Counted from the first letter of the stretch, positions 51,155 through 63,109 are shown. The stretch: 64,000 bases of DNA from Salisapilia sapeloensis (GCA_023334545.1 JAADVB010000077.1:1-64000); one strand, 5' to 3'. Notes: generated by a model from the letters alone, not told the origin. A program made the numbers and translations.

Positions 51155-54100
51155 GGAACATTGATGGTACAGTTGTGTGGTTGAAGTTGCGACAGATGCT
51201 GTACCAACTTTACATCGATCCCGAAACCGACTCGGATTCGATGGTAACTTGGCTTGTAAGTACTCTTTCGGTACGCTCTTTACTTGCAATCGATATGCGA
51301 TATCGCTCATCGAATTTGTCGATTGCAAAAGTCATGCAATGCTGACCTGTTTATATTTTCTTTCATCAGAAAGGGTGCCTTACAACGTTGTCTCCATGGT
51401 AGCATGCAAAAGACTGAAGTTGATAAGACGATACCTCGGACCTTTGTGTCGTCGTTTTATGCGATAAACGTTAAACACTCTTGTTCTGTTCTACTTTCTC
51501 AGTTATCCGATCTTTCGCTCCTTAAGCTCTGATCCGGATAGCTTTCTAATAGTCTGGCATAACACGGCAAGCAAAACATATAACTGTATTAAGTCTAGGA
51601 ACAAAGTTCGCTGAGTGCTTCCTTCATTGCACCTGCTCATCTGACTGTTTGTGCATATATTGTACTATTAGGCTTTGGTATCAATGTCCTAACATCGACT
51701 GCATGTTTTAAGCTATAGCTTCCAGAATACGTTTTCAAGTGTTTCCCGTTTCGGTAGATACAAAGTTGCTAAAGCTTTACTTAAACTCCCATTGCTATGT
51801 TTCTGTGATTAAAATGAACACACACTATATACTTTCCGCGATATACAATCACACTTTATTGTATAATGCGTATAGGCTATTTGGATGACCAATACTTCTA
51901 ACGATTCCTCGCGTAAAGTATTTCTATATCTTGCCGATCAACTCGAATTGGTGGATGCTTCTGCACATAGCTAAAGCTTCATCCTACTCGGATGTGTGTC
52001 AGGTTCATCGAGGCTATAAACTTCGAATGATATTACTTTCTTTTTTAAATGACCAATGGTTTGAAATAGATTTCATTTGTGTTCCTGAGGAACGGGATAC
52101 TTCAGTAGCTAACTTGTGCACTTATCTGCTCTCAGATTTGCTGGCATCACAGCTTTTACACGTCGCTACACTTTGGTACATTTACAATCGACAAATTTGT
52201 CAATTGGAGCAGGTTAGTATCTGCAACCGGGTCACATGGTCTACGATGTACGATAGCTTTTGATTAAGCCAATACCCCTGCTACTTTTATTCCTTGCATG
52301 TAGGTTCTATTTGGAATTGAGTTGAAGCTTCCAGTCCATACCAATGTAAGGACAAAGTAGGATCGTACGATGGTGATTTACTTTTAAAACAAAAATGTAC
52401 TTGTCATATACTTCGCACACAACATGGCTTTGGAAGAGAAACCTAATGGAAATTTATCATGAAGCTCTATAAAGAAAAAATAGACAAACTTTTGGCTTGG
52501 TCCTTACAAGCAGAGCATGATCGTTGGTTAATTGGGTAGCTTCGCGTATACCTGAGCTATATGATATCTTGCCTTCTGTCGTTATATTTCGGAAATTGTA
52601 TTCACAGGTAAATATATCACATCTTGCAATGGCTCTGGATAGAAAGCGCAAAGATGTAATCGCACAACTCTAAAAACCTAGACAAGTTTTCTTCCGAAGT
52701 TAAATGTGTCGGCGTCGTAGAACAACACATCTAAGTATAAGAAGAGCGACTTTTCTGACAGAATAACTGAACCCCATTTGCTGGTATTGAACATGACTTG
52801 GAATTTTCCCTTCCATTTCCCCATCAATATTCATGTATCATGGCCATAATAGGAGCTAAGAGATCGGGATACTATTTGATGGCAAGTTTTCAGCGTGTCA
52901 CCAAGGCAACCTGGCAGCATAAGCAAGAGTACGCAAGAATAGAAAAGTTTGTGTTCGTTGAATGGATAATCGGGTATTGAGCAAGGAACTACAGGCATCT
53001 TGAAAACAAACATGGATAAATTGTAATAGGTATCAATGCTCAAGTCTTTCGCGGTCAACCGTACATCGCTATCTACCTTCCATTCCTATCCTCTTATATT
53101 GTTTACTCTTCGATCATGTCTTGGCGTGGAATAGTGTCGAGCGTATCGTGGTGTATCGTTGGAAAGCCCTTCAGGTTGAAGTTGCATTCGATTTACTTGA
53201 GCTAGTGAGCTCTTCGCTATTTCAGTGGGACGAGTACAGTGTCAATCACAAATGTCTCCCAATTATTTTGTCGATTGCGGTAATATGCCTGTTCCGAAAT
53301 AAAAGCGAAGAGCTCACTAGCGCAAGTAAATCGAAGAGCTCACTGAGTCGTTCGCGCACTTTTTCAAATTTGCGCATGACGAGCACCAGGACTGACTTAA
53401 ACTCTTCTGGATGATCTTTCCTCATAACTGCATCCAAGACGAAGACAGAGATAGACCAAATATATAAATTCGCATCTACATTGGGAGTACAGAACACTCG
53501 CTTATGCATTCGATATAGTAGATGCTATATTGAAGTGTTGCGTTAGGTTTCCAATGTCAAGTGGCAAAACAAGATCGGCTATGCTAAGCAAAGGCAGAGC
53601 TGCCCGATTCGACTACCATGAACATTATTACAAAATGTGAATCCCAATGCTGCCAAATAGGTATTCAGCGCGAACACGGCCTAACTACTTTACCAGAGTG
53701 GAAGTGTGCCGCCGGTCTAATACTTAAAAATCTTTTCTCAATCAGCTAAAGCCAGTTTGCAACTGGCAAGTTACACAACTGCGCTCTTGGAGAGCTATAG
53801 GATTTGATATAACTACGTGTCAAAGTTCATTTATGGCATGAGGTCAAGTTGGTCAAGTAGCTTTATAGAAATTGCCATCATGAGACAATTATATCACTAT
53901 GGATGAAGTCGAAAACACAAGCGTCGTCCCTTTATGCATATTTATTTTCCAAACCCTGGTAGTAAATGCCAAGGCAGGAGTACAAACGAAATACGATATT
54001 AATTTGGAAGCATACATATCAAATCAAAAGCATGTATTTAAACAAATCAGGTCTGCTGTGTGCTTTCGACTCGGGTGAACCATTCTGCTTAGGAATGCAA

Positions 54101-54907
54101 TAGCGATAAGTCCTTCTGTGTGATATAAACGTACAAAGTAGCTAGGTCAGGTGCTAGAGTTAGCTATATAAGGATGATGTCTTGAAGGGTATATGAAAAG
54201 AGCATATGCTTGTTACTTTAAAGAAGCGGACATCTCATGATAGAAAGTATTATTATTACGTCGGAAAACGGCTTTATCTTTCGTAGTTGGCATGCAGTTT
54301 CCTCTATTCTGCATATGCTTTGAATGCATCAACTATTGCGCTTTGCAGATAGCGAGATCGAAAGTCTCATTGACACATGACATCCTCTACTTAAAGGGTC
54401 CTATTTTAGCCTCAGTGTCCCTTTCCGATATATGCTGAGTAAGTTTCCACCCGTTCCGGCCTATCTCCATGCTGCTCACTTGCTGTTTCCTGGATTTTGA
54501 TGCATTCGAAACGCTTGAATTGTCAGTAATTTGGTTCGTATATCATTCCACATTACCAGTTTGATGCTGATCTTGTTTAAATGTTTTGTTGTACGCCTTA
54601 AACAACATGCAGCATCTTTTAAAATAGTTCTAGAGCTGGTCTAGCTTTCGCAATTTCCATTCAAATGGAAGCCCAGAGACATTACATGCCATTTTTCGTG
54701 ATATGACCAGCCAGTATTATCTCAGTCATTAGCACAGTAGAGCTCTAGCAATAGATTAAAATCACGATGAGAACTCGCCGGCAATGAAAATTTTAAAGAT
54801 AGGATGATAAACAACGTCTCTTCGATGGGCTGAACTATGAATAGCAGCATAGTACAAAGCTACCACGAAAGTTTTATACCAAGTGACGCGAAGCATTTGG
54901 CGTCAGA
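51155..54907. other. Long AT-rich region without genes
   Basis: About 3.75 kb with no gene found. Composition is clearly richer in A+T than in the gene blocks, and open frames are short and without domains; the longest, 51931-52263 on plus, is not supported. It contains the inverted repeat listed separately. It may hold decayed transposon or gene sequence that can no longer be recognised by eye. Confidence 0.6.
53189..53333. repeat. Near-perfect inverted repeat (hairpin) with 72-nt loop
   Basis: Left arm 53189-53223 and right arm 53296-53333 are reverse complements except for one mismatch and a three-base insertion in the right arm. The shared core reads CGAAGAGCTCACTAG. A third partial copy of the core (TCGAAGAGCTCACTGAG) follows at 53331-53347 in the right-arm orientation. 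The arms could fold into a stable stem. It could be a miniature inverted-repeat remnant or an RNA hairpin; no terminal duplication was seen. Confidence 0.75.
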
Positions 54908-56777
54908 ATGGAAATGAATATTGAGCAAAATACAGGGAAAGCTCATGCATGGATCGCATCCAAGGCTCATTGGTTGTTAAGCTTGTATCTCAAGATTCAA
55001 GTCTACAACAAAGGATCCTACACAATTGAGAGGCTGCCATCATTCAAGGAGTATTGCGAAAAAGCATCCTTTCATCGTGTCCTCTTTGTTTGTCTTCTTA
55101 CACCACTTCCAGCTTTAATTGCATCCATTGGCATCGATATGATTCCTCTAGCTTCCCCACTTGAAGCTTGGAATGATAATTATACACTGTGGATTCGCTA
55201 CTTAATCCTTGCGACATTCATTTCGACTGGGTTTACTCTTCAGATCTTAACTTTGCTCCCAAGTTTAAAAATTACCCGCTGGTGCGTCCTCGTGCTTGTT
55301 TTAGGAACGAGCTCTGCCACAACTAGCGTTTACATGCTAGCTGCTGCTCTTTGGACATTTCCGATTCCTTTTGGGATAGTGTTTATTGCATTCCCATTTA
55401 CTTGCATATATATTTTGCTTCTAATGGCGGTATCCGATTGGAAAATTGTCAGAAAATCTCCGGAGGAAATGAAGAGCTTGTGGCGGGTAACCTACGTCTT
55501 TGCATTTCACGTATACACCCTTGTGGTATATGTTGCGTTCAATGCCATGTTTCAATCCTTGACAGCGTCGCAACAAGTTTTCGCAGTACCGCTTCTACCG
55601 TTGGTTAAGCTTCACCTAAAGAACATGTACGCACGGGTACTTTCCCATAAACGCGAAGCCATACCGGAATTCACTGTCTTCTGTGTGGAGGTAAGCAGAC
55701 TATATTGGTTTGTAAAATTGATAAGTCGAGATAAATAAATTTCATGTGCGTAGGTCTTTAACGCTCTCTTCGTCTCCATTTGTATGCAGACAGCGAATAG
55801 CATTGCAACAACTATAGTCATCATATCCATCGACGCTACTCAAATTATCTTTTCATTGTTGGAAATGCAGGAAGACAGCAAAACGTTGCTTGCGGAGATT
55901 AAGAGGTGCAAAATAAAGCGCGCGTCTCAAAAGAACTTACTGGCGAGTGTGCTAGAGCTGAGCAATCAATCTACTGTCCGAAAGTTCTCACTTCTGGATG
56001 AGACTAAGTCAAAATGCGATGTACGAGAAGCAAGAACAACCTCATTTGGCTCTGCAAAGTCTGGGCCATCAACTCCGAACACACCTGAGACTCAAGTAAA
56101 AGCAAAATCGAATCAAGTTGTTGCATATCAGCAAGATCTACCGGCGGATCTTGATAAGAAAAAAGGTGCTCACCAATCGTTAGCGAATGATTTTGCATCT
56201 GAGATGGTTGAAATTCATGCAGACCGTGCTCGAGAAGACGATGTCGTGGACGAAGCTTTAAAGCTTTTATTCCATATTGAGTACTGTCTCTTGTCAGAGT
56301 ACTGCGAAGTCATACTCCCGATCTTGTATCTCAGTTATCTGATCATTCTTCACTATCTCCCGAATGTCGTCTACTACGAACACTCTAGTCATCTTACAGG
56401 CAAGGAATTGCTGTTGGTGGTGATGAACCTGTCAGTATTCATCTTGATGGAACTACTATCGCTCGTTGTTCTTCATTATCTTTTAAAAAGCAGATTCAAC
56501 TTTTCACCGGTACATCAGCTCGCCTACGTACTGGAGGACGAAAATCGCCAAATACAAGGCCACCTGATCCTGTTTGTGACCTACGTACTAGGATTCACGC
56601 TGATGCACTATGGTACGTACAATGCCATCTATTTTTTTTAGCATTCCGTATGCAATGCTTGGGTTACCATTGGACTCACTTGTACATATTTCTATGTGTT
56701 GTCAACCAGGGGTCGACTTTGGATTCAAGTTCAATTGGGCGGAACAAGTTGCCAGTGATATCACTGACTCACCGTAG
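54908..56777 (+). CDS. Polytopic membrane protein, unknown family (three exons)
   Basis: join(54908..55690, 55754..56612, 56710..56777), 569 residues. Introns of 63 and 97 nt have GTAAGC and GTACGT donors, and the joins keep the frame. About six helices in the first half (for example FHRVLFVCLLTPLPALIASI and WCVLVLVLGTSSATTSVYML) are followed by a 180-residue cytosolic region rich in Lys and Ser, then about three more helices near the C-terminus. The first ATG is at 54908. No known transporter or receptor signature is recognised. Large sets of similar multi-pass proteins are known in oomycetes as uncharacterised families; this assignment is impression, not search. It is the only intact gene in a 7-kb AT-rich stretch. 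Confidence 0.75.
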
Positions 56778-58247
56778 TGTATCATATTACCGATCCATGA
56801 ATGCATAGTGTTTCATACATTTCAATGTAAGGTGTAGACGACTACACCGGGAAGAAATTCGAAATTAACAAAGCAATTTCTGTTTTTAATTACGAGGCTG
56901 AACGTATAAGAACATTGACTTTAAGCCATACTCACCATGATTATATTTAACTACGCCATGGGCAGTTACCCGTAGATAAAGAAGTTAAGATAGAGCAGCA
57001 TCGCGGATATGTGCCACCAGGGTTTGTAGCCATCCGAAGCCAATACAAGTAAATGCGAATGTAAACTTTGTAGTTTTTAATCAACTCTCCATGCCTAAGT
57101 TCATAATCCATACACAAGAACGTGTTTTGGGTTCAAGAACGTTTGATGCCCATATCAAAGATGCATGTCACTGCCGAGCTACTTGAGTATTGGTTTGTTA
57201 CCGAAAGCCGCTATCTTCTCTTACTTGGACTATTGTCACAATAGTAGCCACCCACTTTCACTTCGATTAGTCTTACCTGGCTTATCAGTAATGGTCTCAA
57301 TCATTGCATCCCTTCTAAGCACTCCCTGATTGCCCAGCACAGTCCGCAACCCAGTCATGTCACAAATATGTCGGCGCATATCTATTATATTGACATTTCC
57401 CGCTGACCTAAGCGTCCAACATGGAGTTCCTTGCCGAGCATCCCCCGAATGGTCACTTCACTTCCACCTTAGACGTATCCTATGTATGATAATCTATGGG
57501 CATAAGTAGACCTACAAAGTTGTACATACGAACGCGCATTTCCATGTCTTCTTTGATGTCATTCAGCAATAAAGCCAACGTCAAGATTCGCCTATCACAC
57601 ACCTTATTCATTCGTAATCTTGCCATGGCGAACTAAGACTAAAATAAAATACCAAATAACTTGATAACTTGAATATATTACAACTACAAAAAGCTTTCAA
57701 TCTATTTTGAACGAGAAAAATAGCTTTGAAAGCCGCCAACATTCGCAAAATACCCCAACTCACTACAGGTCAAGGATCCATGATTGCAATCATTGATCGG
57801 CCTGGGTCTCGAAGATCAATAAATGAACAATCTAATTGTTACAAACCCTGGTCTTGTTGATCGAACAGAGAATCATAAACTAAAAGTAGATTCGGATGTC
57901 TTTACCTCCACCTCTCTTCCTCTGATCTGTTGTATGCACCATGTACTAATGGTCGTCCTCGCGACTCTTCGCGTGCAACTTAAAATATCTCTTCGATCAA
58001 CCTTCAACATGTCTATGTGAAGCATACAATTCCTGTCATCTCGTACGTTCGTCTATCTCCAATGCCGCACAAAATGGTATATCTGCATGCAAGATTACTG
58101 CAGAGTTAATACAAGTAGCAAGCAACGTAGCGCATCGGATCAGGACTTCAAGTACAATAGAGTACAGACCATGCAACTCACCGATCAGTACCATATACCG
58201 CAAGTCGAGCGTGTCTGCTCGCATGCTTGCCCCGGCGCCTCCAGCGT
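56778..58247. other. AT-rich intergenic region
   Basis: About 1.5 kb with no supported gene. Open frames are short, and frames such as 57823-58020 (+) and 58036-58260 (-) have no domain. The right end leads into the core promoter of the repeat-rich secreted protein. Confidence 0.5.
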
Positions 58248-58263
58248 GCTCATTTTCCAATCT
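58248..58263 (+). promoter_or_regulatory. Oomycete core promoter (Inr plus FPR) of the secreted repeat protein
   Basis: The sequence GCTCATTTTCCAATCT matches the oomycete consensus GCTCATTYYNCAWTTT at 15 of 16 positions. It ends 59 bp before the ATG at 58323, the usual spacing for a short 5' leader. Confidence 0.75.
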
Positions 58264-58322
58264 TCGAGTCCAAACTCAAGACCAACCTCCCACCGGTTAC
58301 CTTTCAACTTCTACTCGTCACC

Positions 58323-59072
58323 ATGGTTCAACTTACTGCTGCGATCACTCTTGCTGTGGCGGCTTTGGCTGTTCAAGATGTTACTGCTACTTACAACCTT
58401 CGGGATCGCGCATACGGCGAAGAACAAGAAAACGCTGGACTAGGTGGTGCGCTTGGAGGAGTGGGCAACTTGGCGAACGTCGGCGGTTTGACCCACAAAC
58501 TGACTGGCGCACTAAAGGGCGTGCACCACTTGCTTAACGGCCATGGTGCTTACAATGCCGACGCGAATGCGGATGCTGGCTTAGATGTCGATGCGTCTCT
58601 CGGATTTGGTCTTGGAGTTGGTGTCGCCGGTTTGGACCTCGACGCTGGAGTCGGCGCTGGCGTTGGTGTCGATGGCGTTGGCGGCTTGGACGTTGGTGCT
58701 GGAGTCGGCGCTGGTGTTGGTGTCGATGGTGTGGACGTTGATGTCGATGCAAACGTTGACGCGGCCGTCGACGCTGATGTCGATGCTGAAGCTTCAGTCG
58801 ATGCTGACATTAATGCCGATGCGAACGTTGATGCAGATATCGATGCTGACGTTTCGGTCGATGTGGACTCTGACGCTGAAGCCAACACTGACGTTGACGT
58901 GAATCACGACATTGATGCGGAAGTTGATCTACCGGTTGAGTCTGATGATAATGAGAATACCCCAGAAACCAACGATGAAGTCATGCACCAGCACGATGCT
59001 GATTACCCTGTCAAGCATTTTGAAAAAGAGGTCAACTTCGAGGCGAAGAAGAACGCAGACTGTGACGCGTAA
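58323..59072 (+). CDS. Secreted Asp/Ala/Val/Gly-repeat protein
   Basis: A 249-residue protein. ATG 58323 gives MVQLTAAITLAVAALAVQDV, a clear signal peptide (cleavage about residue 20-23). After a Gly-rich segment (residues 38-75) comes a repeat zone: two copies of an 18-residue Gly/Val/Asp unit containing GAGVGAGVGVDGV, then about 60 residues of alternating Asp/Ala/Val (VDADVDAEASVDADINADA). An acidic tail with one terminal cysteine follows. The mature protein is strongly acidic and almost certainly disordered. It has no enzyme domain, RXLR or other effector motif that I can see. Alternating acidic residues suggest cation (Ca2+) binding or a wall or extracellular-matrix role; that is inference. 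A 15-of-16 Inr/FPR match upstream suggests strong expression. Confidence 0.85.
   Translation: MVQLTAAITLAVAALAVQDVTATYNLRDRAYGEEQENAGLGGALGGVGNLANVGGLTHKLTGALKGVHHLLNGHGAYNADANADAGLDVDASLGFGLGVGVAGLDLDAGVGAGVGVDGVGGLDVGAGVGAGVGVDGVDVDVDANVDAAVDADVDAEASVDADINADANVDADIDADVSVDVDSDAEANTDVDVNHDIDAEVDLPVESDDNENTPETNDEVMHQHDADYPVKHFEKEVNFEAKKNADCDA
58640..58925 (+). repeat. Coding tandem repeats in the secreted protein gene
   Basis: A 54-bp unit starting GCTGGAGTCGGCGCTGG occurs at 58644 and again at 58698 (18 codons per unit). From about 58735 to 58925 a shorter, irregular GATGCTGAC/GTCGATGC-type repeat encodes the Asp-Ala-Val alternation. Such repeats expand and contract by slippage, so length may vary between isolates. 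Confidence 0.8.
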
Positions 59073-60656
59073 GAGGAAGTGTAGCGTTTTCGCATTACAT
59101 ATAGAATAAAAAGTTTTGGACATGCATTAATAGGTGTGTACACAAACAGAGTTTCTGAACTAAAAGAGCGATATGGAGGCGAAGAACTCTGTTTGTGACA
59201 AGTAAGAACGAACGAAGGTCTTACACATCCTGCACCAAAGAACAAAAACAATACTTAAACAATTCTTTTGTTTATCAATAGGATCTTTAGCGTCTTGATG
59301 GCATTCCTACACTCCCGCTTATGGATGGATTTTCAGGCACAGAATGGAAACTTCGGACGCCAAGCGTGATTTTAGTTTGTCTGTAGCTGCGACAGATTGA
59401 GATTGATCGTTGGTATGTGCAGTGGAAAAGCACATGACATAGCCTTTCCTTTCTTTCAGGTCTAGGGAGCGATCTAATACCTGGTACTTGTAGACGATAA
59501 GTTTGCATTTTAACGGCTTGCCCTTTGCAAATGAGCACGAAACCGGTACCAAAAAGTTAGAAGCGCACGTCGCTGACCGAAGACTATGGAAACAGCATTT
59601 TAGAGGCACTCATGGCATACATAGAAGAGGATAACCGAACTTTTTGGGCTGCCATGGCGTCTGTGGATAGTACTAGTGGATGGAGCAACCTTTCGAAGCG
59701 CATCCATGCCCGGTCCTCCAAATTGAACGATATCGATGCCAGCACACAGGATTGAGATAGCGGCAATCCGCCGTACTTTGATTAGCTGTTCGTGCACGAC
59801 CAGATCTGAGCGAACTATATCAAGGTTGTTTCCGCGGAAGTCGGGCACATATCCGCGCAGACGATAGGAACTCGGATGTTTTAAAAAGAAATTGTATGCA
59901 GAGGAAAAAAATATCAGATACCAAGCATTGTTGAACGAAGATTGTGATACCATCGACGAGCAGGTGTCGGCGTCTGATGGTCAAGTAAAAGTTTGCTGGG
60001 AAAATAGGCAGTGCACCTTGCAGTACGTGATTATCTTGAACGAGTTCACAACTACCAGACTTCTACACAAGTATTATAAGCAGACAGAATATTGACTTAA
60101 ATATTGTCAAGTGGAAACGCTTCTGCCTAGGTTTAAAACTAAAAGGATCGCATTTAGCGACTTCAGCCCATAATCTGAAACCTGGACATTGGCATGACTG
60201 ATGCTACGCGAGAGCCCTCCCATGAAGAATAATAAACCCGCTAAGACTTAAAAACTCTCACCTGAGTATTTTCCACGCTTCAGATTACTAAGTCGACGTC
60301 AAATATATTGCATTTTCTTTCATTGAGGTTATGGAAACTTGGAAAACTGTTTGGTACCCGCTTCAACACAACTTCAATGAAAGCATACAGAGAGCTTTGT
60401 CTAATTTTGTAGCTGCTCACAACCGAGAAGCACTTGTGAAGCGTAATGACCATCCTTATTCTTTCACCTCTGTCTCTGTGGTGGTTCGGAGCAAGTAGCT
60501 TCAGTTTCCATCTCTGAGTGGCGACGTAGCTGAAGTCATTTCTGTCTTTCTTGATCCATCTCCGAGGATACCTCGGAAGCAAGTACATACAGCCCGATTC
60601 ATCTTCTCCAGCGATAATGCACACTCGTTGAGTGTTCTATACCTCGTGATGGGTAG
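59073..60656. other. Intergenic region, possibly with gene remnants
   Basis: About 1.6 kb. A minus-strand ATG frame of 117 codons (59600-59953) and a neighbouring minus frame (59319-59609, KLIVYKYQVLDRSLDLKERK) are open but join to nothing recognisable. The right part holds the first copy of the degenerate direct repeat. No confident gene. Confidence 0.4.
60175..60340. repeat. Degenerate direct repeat, copy 1 (left of ankyrin pseudogene)
   Basis: It shares a 17-base identical core, CCACGCTTCAGATTACT (60283-60299), and a downstream CATTGAG(G/T)TTATGGAAA block (60321-60336) with the copy at 62737-62895. An upstream CTGGACATT block also corresponds. The copies differ by several small insertions. 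Confidence 0.65.
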
Positions 60657-62415
60657 GATGATGCAATTGACGACGCTGCGAAATACGGTCGCTTCGAAGT
60701 CGTAATCACTCTCCATTCCTTTCGTCCAGAATGATACTTCTCGCTGCGAGCACTGGAAGCCGCTGCCATCGACGGGCATTTGGCTTTAGCTCAGTGGATG
60801 TATTTCAATCGACCGTATGCGTTGCTTACGCACCGATGCATGGACAAAGCAGCAACAGGAGGCTATTTACAAACAATCCAGTGGCTCCGTTCACTTGGAG
60901 ATGGCGATGGTGAAGGCGCCACATGCCATGTCGATAGACAATGCTTGCACCGGAGGCCATCTGCAGCTAGCTTAATGGCCCCATCAACATTGGGAAGAAG
61001 GATGCAAGGTGGGTGCTATGAATGGAGCTGTAACGAACGATCATTTGCATGTATTGGAATGGCTAGAAAACAACCGAGAGGAAGGGTTTATGATCGAAGC
61101 GATGGAGGGAGCAGCTCTTAATGGTCATGTTTATATTCTCGACTGGTTATCTGCTCGAGAGATAAAAGAAGGTCCTACAACATCAATTCGGATGCTCGAA
61201 CAGGCCGCCCAAAACAGTCATATGAAAACAATCCAGTGGCTACTAGCCCATAGTGAGGAGAGGCTGGTAAATACTAAAGCGATCGAGGCAGCAGCGTCGA
61301 GACAAAAGTTAGAAACCGTCCAATTTCTCTTTAGTCAATTTTCATCGTACAAACAAAAGGAAGTCGTCGAAGCGCTGTTGCGTCGAAGCGATTGCAGAAC
61401 GGTTATGCATGTACTGCACTCGGTAATGCCCAAAATTGTCGGTCATATCCATTCCATTCATCACAAGTTGACTCTATATGATTTATACGGTGATTTCGAT
61501 TGCATTCGTGCGCTCAATGATCATTATCCAGAACTATTAGAGCGCAACAAACAAGAGATGGTGTGGGTTGCAGCCATTCATGACCAAATGCATGTCGTAG
61601 CATACCTCGTGGGCGTATTGCATGACGATACTGGGACTTACAACCGGCTGGAGATGGTAAAGGAACTCCATGCATTATATCCAGATGCATGTACAGATCG
61701 TGTGAAATATGCAGCGATACGAGATACTAATATTGAAACACTTGACTTTCCTTTGAAGACAGGAAAGGCAGAAGCAAACTCATGTGCTGTGCACGCAGTC
61801 GATTATGTTCATTTGAAGATGGTTCAATTTCTCTTCACGACGCAAGATATCGCTGGTGTAGAATATCTTACGGACACGGCAGTAGCCGAAGGTCACACGG
61901 ATATTGTCGAGTGGCTGCATAAAAATACCAACATCGAATACAACGAACGTGCTTTGGAAGAGGCAATCGGTTATGGCCAACTCCCAATGGTCAAGTGGCT
62001 GCTTGCTAATCGAACATAAGAATTTGCCGGTGGTGACATGCATGCTGCAGTTTGTTGTAGAAATTTCGACATTGTTCAGTATCCCCACGAGAACAGCGAT
62101 GAATGTTGCTCGACTAAAGCGATGAACGATGCTAGCACATATGGGTATCTGGTTGTAGTCGAATGGTTGCATGCAAATCGGTCGGAAGGATGTGATCGAA
62201 CAGCAATGGATCTTGCCATTAGATACAGGCATATCGATGTCGTCAAGTTCCTCAACGAAAATCGGACGAAAGGATGCTCGGATGTACTTGATAAAGAGAC
62301 CATTCATAATGATTCAAGTATGCTCATCTATCTCCATCGGAACCGTCTGGAGAATTATTTGATGCGTGCGATTACATTGAGTAAAAAGACCAACCGGGGA
62401 GAAGTGAGACGATGA
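60657..62415 (+). pseudogene. Ankyrin-repeat protein pseudogene
   Basis: The reading frame is a series of ankyrin-type repeats of the oomycete pattern (GHLALAQWM, DHLHVLEWLENN, GYLVVVEWLHANRSEGC, HIDVVKFLNENRTKGC) covering about 580 codons. It is broken: an in-frame TGA at 60732-60734, a +1 frame change between about 60905 and 60930, an in-frame TAA at 60973-60975 and another TAA at 62017-62019. None coincides with a GT-AG intron that would remove it. No start codon with a leader is visible at the left end. The protein family mediates protein-protein contact; members are numerous and fast-evolving in oomycetes. The longest intact piece (61009-62019) might still be expressed as a shorter protein. 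Confidence 0.7.
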
Positions 62416-62460
62416 CTTAAGAAGCATAACCCGGATTTTGCTGAATGTCAAGAATGTTAA

Positions 62461-63109
62461 CGAGAGATGTTTCCGAAGAAGAGGCGTCGTCTAGAATGAG
62501 ACCATGGACATACTTCTAAGAGAAGACGTTAGTAGTTTTAATTCAAAATGAAGGTTGGTTTTTTACATTTTGCTTTTAAATAAGTTATTTCCAAGTAGAT
62601 CATATTCACCGTAGGGATACGAACACAAACATGTAGTTACTTTGACGGTTTGAGCTGCGTTTATTGTTGCAATGGAGCACTTCGGTCCACGTTCACGACT
62701 AACTGAATTCAATCGACTAGTTTAGGTCCATGTTCTGAAGCTGGACATTTTCCACGTCCAAAGCTGCTCGAGGTTTCTATGATAAAAGTAAACTCGGTGA
62801 TACTTGAGATAGCTCGTCTGAACATTTGCCACGCTTCAGATTACTGAAGCAATACCGATTATCTTGTATTTTGTTTGTCATTGAGTTTATGGAAAATTGT
62901 GAGACGATGATAGAAAGGTCTTCAGACATCAACGCATCAATGACTGCCTTGACTGACCGACAATCCAATGTTTCAGTTCTGGTGCGATAGCACAACTTTT
63001 TCATCCATTTTTCACAGAACGGTCATGCTATCCTTCCTGCTATTTAAATTGATGTACGAGGCACTATTATTCGCACTACCGCTATTTCTCTTGGTTTGTA
63101 AAAGAATGA
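62461..63109. other. Intergenic region with second direct-repeat copy
   Basis: About 650 bp between the ankyrin pseudogene and the next gene. It contains the second degenerate repeat copy (62737-62895) and a 75-codon minus-strand frame (62777-63004) over it that lacks any family signature. Confidence 0.45.
62737..62895. repeat. Degenerate direct repeat, copy 2 (right of ankyrin pseudogene)
   Basis: It carries the same core CCACGCTTCAGATTACT (62829-62845) and the CATTGAGTTTATGGAAA block (62879-62895) as the copy at 60175-60340, in the same orientation. The distance between cores is 50 bp here and 38 bp in copy 1. Confidence 0.65.

Noticed and set aside
51931-52263. 110-codon plus-strand frame in the AT-rich block
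   Set aside because: Isolated, without domain or neighbouring exons; expected by chance in a region of this length.
59600-59953. 117-codon ATG frame on the minus strand
   Set aside because: No domain, no splice partner and no signal peptide; it lies in AT-rich intergenic DNA.
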